NCBI GenBank assembly: GCA_039820405.1
Contig: JBCBQC010000169.1
Span: forward strand, 1-6,794
Source of the DNA: CALLVY01 sp937899855
Lineage (GTDB): Bacteria; Bacteroidota; Bacteroidia; Chitinophagales; Saprospiraceae
DNA: 6,794 bases
Direction of reading: 5' to 3'
The position numbers and the translations under genes were made by a program. Positions 1-5,713 of this stretch are shown piece by piece. The notes beneath the pieces are model-generated. The model saw only the letters and a program-made list of their open reading frames with translations, did no database searches and was not told where the DNA came from. Each line of letters opens with the position of its first letter. Positions within the stretch are counted from its first letter, which is position 1.

Positions 1-51
1 AAGCGTGCTACATAGCAGCAGCACTGCAAGAAAGCATAAAGTCTTTCGCAT
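1..51 (-). CDS. 5' end of a gene for a probable exported protein (partial)
   Basis: An ATG at 51-49 opens a minus-strand frame that stays open to the left edge (17 codons). The translation MRKTLCFLAVLLLCSTL has a basic start (Arg2, Lys3) and then a hydrophobic run, the look of a Sec signal peptide. A lipoprotein is possible because Cys14 follows Leu-Leu-Leu, but that is a poor lipobox. The rest of the protein is outside the window, so no function can be given. The 260-nt spacer between it and the next minus-strand gene is AT-rich, contains no gene I can support and no full-match promoter; the closest -7-like element is TAATTTAG on the minus strand (110-95 region), which lacks a partner -33 box. 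The call rests only on start-codon context and leader composition. Confidence 0.5.
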   Translation of the reverse strand, partial: MRKTLCFLAVLLLCSTL

Positions 52-311
52 GGATTTGATTTTTAGAAAAGAGTAAGTTGATCTGTATTATTTACCGCTA
101 AATTATCCTGGGAATGTTAAGTGTAGATAAATGAGAAATGACTTAAATATGAAATAGGATTCACCGGAGAGATGAAAAATTAATGTGGGCTTAATAAACG
201 TTACGCTAGATTAACGATACCTTCACTTTACCCTGATTTCTAATTCATGGCCTTGACAGGGTGAGCATTGTGTCCGTGACTCCAAAGAGGATTCGACTGA
301 GCGTCATATAC

Positions 312-908
312 CTAACCCCCCGATAGCCATACGAAAAAGCGCATCGAGCCATTGATGGCTTGGATCGCGTCCCAGTGCTCCACCACCTGGCCGTTGACCA
401 CCCGCCAGGTATCTTTGATATTCAGGCCCATTTGCTCATCGCCGCGGTGCGCCTGCTTGACCGTTGCGTGGGAATGGAAGGTCACGTACTCCCCATCCAC
501 TAGAATGTGCTTGACGTCGTAGGCGTATTCGGGATAGCGCTTGGCAAATTTTCCGACAAAGTCCACCAGCCCGGCGATGCCATCGGGGATATTGCGATTG
601 TGCTGAACGTAGGGATTATCGCCATACTTTTCCAGGATGTAGTCAAAGTCGTGGTTGTTCATCAGGTGCTGGACGAAATCGACGATGACGGTGGCGTTTT
701 GCACTTCTTGATCCGACCAGTTGGCCTTTTTGAGGGCATCAAAATCAATGATTGGGGTATCCATATGGGTATTTTTTTGAAGGTGAGTGGAAGCGGTCGT
801 AGTCGTACTGGAGACGGTGGCTCCGACGATCACCAAGCCGACGAGGAGGAACCGTAGGTTGCGGAGGTTCGCCAAGCCGGCAAGGATGGAGAAAGGCCAT
901 TTTATCAT
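312..908 (-). CDS. SnoaL-like / NTF2-fold family protein with N-terminal hydrophobic leader
   Basis: This 198-residue protein has an NTF2-like (cone-shaped alpha+beta barrel) domain from about residue 64 to the end. Family-style motifs are YVQHN at 100-104 followed by IPDG at 107-110, FHSHATV at 144-150, and DTWRV...VVEHWDAIQ at 166-183. These match the SnoaL-like 'predicted aldol-condensation-catalysing' group; His178 and Asp180 are the likely pocket residues, but substrate and reaction are unknown. Residues 1-48 precede the domain and hold a hydrophobic stretch at about 19-31 followed by a Ser/Thr-rich segment, suggesting export or a membrane anchor. Family members are often cytosolic and shorter, so Met49 (ATG at 764-762) is an alternative start. 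I prefer the first Met because the predicted transcription start lies only about 45 nt upstream of it. Two operator-like palindromes cover the promoter, so expression is probably repressor-controlled; the regulator is not in the window. Confidence 0.85.
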   Translation of the reverse strand: MIKWPFSILAGLANLRNLRFLLVGLVIVGATVSSTTTTASTHLQKNTHMDTPIIDFDALKKANWSDQEVQNATVIVDFVQHLMNNHDFDYILEKYGDNPYVQHNRNIPDGIAGLVDFVGKFAKRYPEYAYDVKHILVDGEYVTFHSHATVKQAHRGDEQMGLNIKDTWRVVNGQVVEHWDAIQAINGSMRFFVWLSGG

Positions 909-938
909 GAGGCTACTTTTTTGTGGTTAAAATTACTC

Positions 939-955
939 GCTTGCAAAAAACAAGC
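939..955. promoter_or_regulatory. Operator-like palindrome 1 (start-site proximal)
   Basis: GCTTGCAAAAAACAAGC has perfect 5-bp arms (GCTTG/CAAGC) around a 7-nt A-rich centre. It overlaps the expected transcription start of the minus-strand promoter. With its partner at 975-991 it gives the consensus CTTGYAAAAARCAAG. The form suits a dimeric winged-helix repressor (HxlR, MarR or similar), but the family is inferred and no regulator gene is present. Confidence 0.7.
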
Positions 956-959
956 ATTA

Positions 960-989
960 CAAAGATACGCACTAACTTGTAAAAAGCAA
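960..989 (-). promoter_or_regulatory. Bacteroidota-type sigma-A promoter for the SnoaL-like gene
   Basis: Read on the minus strand, TTG (989-987) is followed by exactly 19 nt and then TATCTTTG (967-960). This is a full match to the Bacteroidota primary-sigma consensus of a -33 TTG/TTTG and a -7 TAnnTTTG at the usual spacing. Transcription should start near 953-956, giving a leader of about 45 nt before the ATG at 908. The -33 box lies inside one palindromic operator and the start site inside the other. Confidence 0.8.
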
Positions 990-991
990 GT
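975..991. promoter_or_regulatory. Operator-like palindrome 2 (covers the -33 box)
   Basis: ACTTGTAAAAAGCAAGT has perfect 5-bp arms (ACTTG/CAAGT) around a 7-nt centre. Its centre is 36 bp from that of the first copy. Its right arm contains the -33 TTG of the minus-strand promoter, so a bound protein would block polymerase access. Two matching palindromes flanking one -7 box make chance occurrence unlikely. Confidence 0.7.
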
Positions 992-1417
992 GAGCAACAA
1001 AATTGTTTCTGACTGACGAGGAGGGTGGGCGGACTAGCTTCATTTTCCTGAAAAATTCAAAATACTATTTCCCCAAGTCCCATTTTAATTATCGGGAATT
1101 GGGTTGGCAGCGCTGAAAACCAAATAAAATAGAAGAAAATATTACCCGAAGCATTAGCAATTAACACCAAATTAGCTATCTTAGAGTAAAACTAACACTA
1201 AGCACCGTCTTCCCCGCCTCGGGAAATGGGCATGAAGACCAGCGTATCCCAACCGAATTTCCGTACGAGAAACAGTCCCAGCTAAATCGCTCAACCAATT
1301 TGATACTACTTACCCCTAGCAATGGTTCCGATCATTGGCTATCAGGCTATGGCGCCAACCGGCCGGTGGGTCGCAAACAACAAGCACTAAATCCAACATT
1401 TTAAATAATAACGACAG
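992..1417. other. Noncoding divergent intergenic region
   Basis: This 426-nt stretch separates the divergent SnoaL-like gene and the large T9SS gene. It is AT-rich at the left and more GC-rich at 1200-1400. It contains one modest plus-strand promoter candidate (1154-1184) and a GC-rich imperfect palindrome at 1355-1370 with a perfect 10-bp core, ACCGGCCGGT, at 1358-1367. Two tiny ATG-initiated frames occur (1226-1285, 19 codons; 1322-1390, 22 codons), but nothing supports their translation. No RNA gene or riboswitch is recognised. Confidence 0.6.
1154..1184 (+). promoter_or_regulatory. Candidate promoter for the large T9SS protein gene
   Basis: TTAG at 1154-1157, a 19-nt spacer and TATCTTAG at 1177-1184 match the Bacteroidota TTTG-N19-TAnnTTTG pattern with one mismatch in each box. 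If used, the transcript would have an untranslated leader of about 225-230 nt before the ATG at 1418. No better plus-strand match was found in the intergenic region. Confidence 0.35.
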
Positions 1418-4400
1418 ATGAAATTAGCCTTAAACCCTCCTTTTATTCACCAAGCACCGGGCGGTTTGCAACGCCGGATTTTGATGTGGGGAATACTCCT
1501 CACACTCTTGATTCCGGGTCGGAGCCACGCCCAAGTACAGACGGCCGACATTACTTTTTGTGTCGACCTCGCCTGCCTCCAATCCGTTACTGCCCCCAGT
1601 GTATTTGGGACCTTCAACGGCTGGAACGCCGGAGCCAATCCCATCACCGATCCCGATGGCGATAATATCTACTGTGCCACTGTGGCCATGCCCGTGGGCG
1701 ATCAAGAGTACTTGTTTTTTACCCAGGAAGAAGACCGCGAAAACATGACCCCCGGTGACCCTTGTACCGTCACCAACTTTGGCTTTACCAACCGGGTGAT
1801 TACGGTCGTAGCGGGTGTTGCTCAGACCGTCACCTTTGGCTGGGAAACCTGTGACCCCACTTGTGGCACGCCCCCCGTGACCACCGACATCACCCTCTGC
1901 GTCGACCTCGCCTGTCAGCAATCGGTGACGGCCCCCAGCGTCCTAGGAACCTTTAACGGTTGGAACGCAGCGGCCAATCCCATCACCGATCCCGATGGCG
2001 ATGGCGTCTTCTGCGCTACCGTCGCCTTACTCCCCGGCGACCAAGAGTACAAGTTCTTTACCCAAGAGCAAGGACAAGAAGACCTCACCCCCGGTGATCC
2101 CTGTACCGTCACCAACTTTGGCTTTACCAACCGGGTAATCACGGTCGTCGAAGGGGTTACCCAAACCGCCACCTTTGGCTGGGAAGTCTGTGACCCCACT
2201 TGCGGCACGCCCCCCACGACCACCGATATTACCCTCTGCGTCGATCTGTCCTGCTTCAACTCCGTAACGGCCCCCAGCGTGCTGGGCACCTTCAACGGTT
2301 GGAACGCAGCGGCCAACCCCGTCTCCGATCCCGATGGCGATGGCGTCTTCTGTGCCACCGTCGCCTTACTCGCCGGCGATCAGGAATACAAGTTTTTCTT
2401 CCAGGAAGAAGGCCAGGAAGACCTCACCCCCGGCGACCCCTGTACCGTCACCAATTTTGGTTTTACCAACCGGGTGATTACCGTCGTCCAGGGCGTAGCC
2501 CAAACCGCCACCTTTGGCTGGGAGGTCTGCGATCCCAACTGCATTCCTCCCCTCCCCCCACCGGACCTACCCATCACCTTTGAAGACCAAGCCAACATCG
2601 ACTACAACTTGGTCGACTTCGCCGGAGCCTGTTCGACCATTGGCACGGATCCCGTAGATCCCAGCAACATCGCCGTATCGGTGATCAAAAAAACCAATGC
2701 CGCCGTTTTCGCCGGAACGGTCGTGGGAGATGCCGGCCTCGCCAACCCCATCGCCTTTTCCGCTGACCAACAAAAAATGTCGGTCCGGGTGTGGGCCCCA
2801 GCGGCGGGTATCCCCGTTTTGCTCAAGGTGGAGAACAGTGCCAACGGTGGCATTGCCTCCGAAGCGCTGGCCGCAACCACCCAAGCGATGATGTGGGAAA
2901 CGCTGGTCTTCGATTTTAGCATGGGCACCCCCCCACTCAACCTGGCCAACGTGTACGACAAGGTGGTCATCTTTTTCAACTTTGGAAATGTGGGAGCCAA
3001 CCAAACCTATTACTTTGACGACATCATGCTTTGCCCCGCCCCCACCGTAGCGCTGACCTGCCCGCCCACCATTATGGCGGAAGGTTGTAGCTCCGCCGAC
3101 GTGGCACCCTACGCCAACCTGATGGCCTTTATGGCGGCTGGTGGCATGGCCGTCGACGCCGATTCCAGCAGCTTTACCCTACTCAACGAGACGACGAGCG
3201 GCAGTTGCCCCCTCACAGTGATGCGCACTTATCAGGTCAGCGATTTTTGTGGCAATACCGCTACCTGTACCCAAGAGGTACTCATCTCCGATACGACGCC
3301 ACCCACCATCATTTGTCCCTCGGACATGACGGTAGCGTGCCCCACCGATATCGTGGTCGACATCAACCTGGCGGAGATCAGCGATCGGTGTGATGCCAGC
3401 CCCGTGGTGACGGCCAGCGGCCCCACCCTGGTGAGTGGCATCGACGGCTGTGAAGGGGCTACTTACGAGGTGATGTACAGCGTCGTTGACGCTTGTGGCA
3501 ATGGCCCCGTTAGCTGTACCCAAACGTGGACCCTCGAAAATGAGGCGCCCATTCTCACCTGCCCCGCCCCCATGACGGTTGCTTGTGGTGAAGACATCGT
3601 AGTGGACGAGAGTGACGTGACGGTGGTTACGTCCTGCGGCGTTTCCTTTACCACCGTAGTTTCTGGTCCGAACGTCTACGATGCCGAACCCAATTGCCCC
3701 GGTGCCCGCTACGTATACGGGTACTTGGTGACCGACGCCTGCGGAAGACTATCGATTTGTACCCGCGAATTTTTGATTGACAATGCGCCTCCCGAGGTCG
3801 TTTGCCTACCGGGACAAACCGTCAGCTGTGCCGAAGACATCATCACGGACGAGAGCCAGGTCAACATTACCACCAGCTGTGGTGATCCGGTGGAGCTGAG
3901 CATCAGCGATCCCGTGATTAGCAATGGCGAAAATTGCCCCGGTACTTATACCTATACGTACACGATCGAAGACCGTTGTGGTCGGACGGCTTCTTGCACC
4001 CAAACCTGGACGATTGCCAACGATGGTCCCCTGATTGTGGAGTGTGCCCCCGATCGTGTGGTGGAATGTTCGGACGACGTGATGGCGGATCCCGAAGCCT
4101 TGGTGGTGGAAGTAAGCTGCGAATTGGAATTTACAACTACGGCGGGCCCAATCGTTGCCCTGGATGACCTGGGTGATTGCCCCGGTGCCCTTTACGAGAT
4201 TACCTATACGGTGGAGGACGCTTGTGGACGAACGACGGAATGTACCCAGACCTTTACGGTAGAGAACCGAGCGCCCCGCGTCTTCCCCGATGAAGACCAA
4301 ATCGTGGCTTGTCGGGAGGACATCAACCCCCGCTGGGAAAATTGTTTTGTGGAAACCGACTGCAACTTGGGGATCGTGCGCTTTGAAATCATTGGCCCCA

Positions 4401-5614
4401 TCGAAGATGAGCTGGAAGCCGATTGCAATGGAAAGATCATCAACTACCTGTACTCGGTATGGGATGCCTGTGGTCGGATGACCTGTGTGGCTCAGGCTTG
4501 GACGATCCGAAACGACGGCCCCACCTTTGACAATGCGCCGGCGGACGTCACGGTGGATTGTTTTGACGTACCCGATGGGCTCGACGTTACGGCTTCCTTT
4601 GACGGCTGTGGCGATATCCCCATCGCGATTGGAGACCTGCAGATGGCGCTGGACAGCAACAACTTCCTACTGACCCGTACCTTTACCGCCGATGACGGCT
4701 GTGGCAATACCATTACGCACGAACAGGCGATTACGGTGACTTGCGACGTAGCTTCGAATAAGACTTTCTGTACGGCGGGAGAAGAATTTTGGGGCAATGA
4801 CGATCAGGAGACGCTGGGGGGTATGTCGGCGATGAAATTGCTGGTGTCTTTCCGACTCTCTGAGACCCCCTTGGTACTGGGACTTCCCCAACGTTCACTC
4901 GAAATTTCTTACTCCAGTTGTGTGGCGACCCTCTTGCCCTCGGTGGGGAACACGGCGAGTGCCTTCCCCGAGGATTTGGGCGATGCGTCAGTCGGACCGG
5001 ATTGTACGTCTGAGGGGCTAGAGACTGGTGCGAAGGGACAACTACAAAACGGCTTGGCGGGCCAGGTCTTGATCTTGATGCTCAACGAACGGATGGATCC
5101 TTATTTGGGACTGGTTCCATTGTCGGAGATGTGTTTGGACGAGCTGCCCGAATCCGTATTGCTGGCCCTACCGGATCAGCCGACCATTGGCGATCTGCGC
5201 GAGTTGGGCAACGAAGCGCTCGGTGGCTTGTACCCGGGCAACCTCAAGGAGCTCCGCGAAGCGCTCCAACTGGTCAATGCGTATTTTGAGGGTTGCCTAT
5301 ACCTTGACTGTGATGGCGGGACGCATATCCCGGGTAAGCTCGAAACCGTTTCGCTCTCGGTGGCGGGGGATAACATCCAGCTACGACCCAATCCCGCCAG
5401 TACGGAGACCGTACTGAATTACCGAATGGAGGGTGAGCGCTTACAGCTGGAGGTATTTAGCCTGACGGGGCAGATGATGTACTCCCGCACCCTGGCCGGA
5501 GGTGACTTTGTCCAGAGCGAGCGCCTCGATATGGCGGCCTGGCCCGAGGGCGTTTACCTCATTCGCATTAGTAACGGTGTAGAGAGCCGTTTGGAAAAAT
5601 TGATTAAACTGTAA
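1418..5614 (+). CDS. Large modular T9SS-secreted carbohydrate-binding-like protein
   Basis: This is a 1398-residue secreted protein. Domains in order: signal peptide 1-38 (Arg19-Arg20, hydrophobic 21-32, probable cleavage SHA|Q); three 113-residue E-set repeats from Asp44, Asp157 and Asp270, each with GTFNGWN (64-70 in the first), an acidic DPDGD turn and six Cys; a jelly-roll carbohydrate-binding-like domain at about 383-540 (ITFED start, YYFDDI end); seven HYR/Ig-like repeats at 541-1109; an unnamed domain at 1109-1298; and a T9SS type A sorting domain at about 1306-1398 with RPNPAS, GVYLIRIS and a terminal KLIKL. GTFNGW repeats and this jelly-roll type are familiar from Bacteroidota GH16 and related secreted glycan-active proteins, but no catalytic domain is visible. 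The likely role is glycan binding or adhesion at the surface after T9SS export; this is inference. The gene is intact, with its stop at 5612-5614. The first Met is chosen because it precedes the signal peptide, although the 20-residue n-region is long. Confidence 0.95.
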   Translation: MKLALNPPFIHQAPGGLQRRILMWGILLTLLIPGRSHAQVQTADITFCVDLACLQSVTAPSVFGTFNGWNAGANPITDPDGDNIYCATVAMPVGDQEYLFFTQEEDRENMTPGDPCTVTNFGFTNRVITVVAGVAQTVTFGWETCDPTCGTPPVTTDITLCVDLACQQSVTAPSVLGTFNGWNAAANPITDPDGDGVFCATVALLPGDQEYKFFTQEQGQEDLTPGDPCTVTNFGFTNRVITVVEGVTQTATFGWEVCDPTCGTPPTTTDITLCVDLSCFNSVTAPSVLGTFNGWNAAANPVSDPDGDGVFCATVALLAGDQEYKFFFQEEGQEDLTPGDPCTVTNFGFTNRVITVVQGVAQTATFGWEVCDPNCIPPLPPPDLPITFEDQANIDYNLVDFAGACSTIGTDPVDPSNIAVSVIKKTNAAVFAGTVVGDAGLANPIAFSADQQKMSVRVWAPAAGIPVLLKVENSANGGIASEALAATTQAMMWETLVFDFSMGTPPLNLANVYDKVVIFFNFGNVGANQTYYFDDIMLCPAPTVALTCPPTIMAEGCSSADVAPYANLMAFMAAGGMAVDADSSSFTLLNETTSGSCPLTVMRTYQVSDFCGNTATCTQEVLISDTTPPTIICPSDMTVACPTDIVVDINLAEISDRCDASPVVTASGPTLVSGIDGCEGATYEVMYSVVDACGNGPVSCTQTWTLENEAPILTCPAPMTVACGEDIVVDESDVTVVTSCGVSFTTVVSGPNVYDAEPNCPGARYVYGYLVTDACGRLSICTREFLIDNAPPEVVCLPGQTVSCAEDIITDESQVNITTSCGDPVELSISDPVISNGENCPGTYTYTYTIEDRCGRTASCTQTWTIANDGPLIVECAPDRVVECSDDVMADPEALVVEVSCELEFTTTAGPIVALDDLGDCPGALYEITYTVEDACGRTTECTQTFTVENRAPRVFPDEDQIVACREDINPRWENCFVETDCNLGIVRFEIIGPIEDELEADCNGKIINYLYSVWDACGRMTCVAQAWTIRNDGPTFDNAPADVTVDCFDVPDGLDVTASFDGCGDIPIAIGDLQMALDSNNFLLTRTFTADDGCGNTITHEQAITVTCDVASNKTFCTAGEEFWGNDDQETLGGMSAMKLLVSFRLSETPLVLGLPQRSLEISYSSCVATLLPSVGNTASAFPEDLGDASVGPDCTSEGLETGAKGQLQNGLAGQVLILMLNERMDPYLGLVPLSEMCLDELPESVLLALPDQPTIGDLRELGNEALGGLYPGNLKELREALQLVNAYFEGCLYLDCDGGTHIPGKLETVSLSVAGDNIQLRPNPASTETVLNYRMEGERLQLEVFSLTGQMMYSRTLAGGDFVQSERLDMAAWPEGVYLIRISNGVESRLEKLIKL
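1547..2542 (+). repeat. Three tandem 339-bp units encoding GTFNGW E-set domains
   Basis: Units start at 1547, 1886 and 2225 with an exact 339-bp (113-codon) period; the third is recognisable to Cys375 at 2542. By hand count, units 2 and 3 differ at about 52 of 318 nt but at only 11 of 106 residues, so most changes are synonymous. Unit 1 is more divergent. Each unit keeps the GTFNGWN loop, an acidic turn (DPDGD) that could bind calcium, PGDPCTVTNFGFTNRVITVV and the paired CDPxC at its end. The fold resembles AMPK/CBM48-type glycogen-binding domains. Confidence 0.9.
3038..4744 (+). repeat. Seven tandem HYR/Ig-like cysteine-rich repeats
   Basis: Protein-level repeats begin near residues 541, 628, 710, 791, 871, 952 and 1034, with a period of 80-85 residues (nucleotide starts about 3038, 3299, 3545, 3788, 4028, 4271, 4517). 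The typical unit has a P-x-x-x-C-P start, a VxC about 8-10 residues later, a central (S)C, an NCPG, a DACG and a CTQ-x-W/F-T ending, so usually six Cys. They are divergent at DNA level, so this is an old expansion. Repeats 6 and 7 lack the first Cys (Pro957 and Asn1039 stand there). Such repeats usually act as extended, disulfide-stabilised stalks or adhesive modules. Confidence 0.85.
4742..5311 (+). other. Unnamed conserved-looking domain before the T9SS signal (residues 1109-1298)
   Basis: About 190 residues lie between the last HYR-like repeat and the sorting domain. Markers are NKTFCTAGEEFWGN, GGMSAMKLL, GLPQRSLEIS, LQNGLAGQVLILMLN, a short Leu/Pro-rich stretch, LRELGNEALGG and a closing FEGCLYLDC. 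The order TFC..G.(F/Y)(W/Y)GN..., then GLP.RS, then LQNG...GQV..L.LN, then L..LAN.ALGG and EC/GC is one I associate with a domain recurring near the C terminus of Bacteroidota surface proteins, but I cannot attach an accepted name. Its function is unknown. The second half looks mostly helical, unlike the beta-rich modules before it. Confidence 0.6.
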
Positions 5615-5630
5615 AACGATTAGTTGCTTC

Positions 5631-5663
5631 GTAGCCTTCCGGACCAAGTGTTCGGAAGGCTAC
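5631..5663 (+). terminator. Strong intergenic hairpin, possible terminator or processing stem
   Basis: GTAGCCTTCCG (5631-5641) pairs perfectly with CGGAAGGCTAC (5653-5663). The stem extends inward through GAC/GTT with one G-U pair, giving 14 bp and a 5-nt CAAGT loop. It begins 17 nt after the stop codon of the large gene. The following bases (CAAAGCTTAGG) lack a T-run, so it is not a classical intrinsic terminator. It may terminate weakly, protect the 3' end or mark a processing site before the next gene. Confidence 0.6.
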
Positions 5664-5713
5664 CAAAGCTTAGGTATTTCCCAAAACCAACCCTTCTTAA
5701 GCACCTTGTAGAA

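Noticed and set aside
507..857. 116-codon plus-strand open frame opposite the SnoaL-like gene
   Set aside because: It is a shadow of the minus-strand gene, whose NTF2-like motifs and promoter support the other strand.
1226..1390. Two tiny upstream frames (1226-1285 and 1322-1390) as leader peptides
   Set aside because: They have no regulatory codon run, ribosome-site signal or attenuator structure; short frames of this size are expected by chance.
1472..1490. Twin-arginine (Tat) signal at Arg19-Arg20 of the large protein
   Set aside because: The residues around the pair fit the Tat consensus poorly and the hydrophobic core is strongly Leu/Ile-rich, as in Sec signals; T9SS cargo normally uses Sec.
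1430..1921. 163-codon minus-strand open frame inside the large gene
   Set aside because: It overlaps the signal peptide and first E-set repeat antisense, and its protein is low-complexity Gly/Val-rich with no domain.
3806..4300. 164-codon minus-strand open frame within the HYR-like region
   Set aside because: It is antisense to a strongly patterned repeat region and has no recognisable features of its own.
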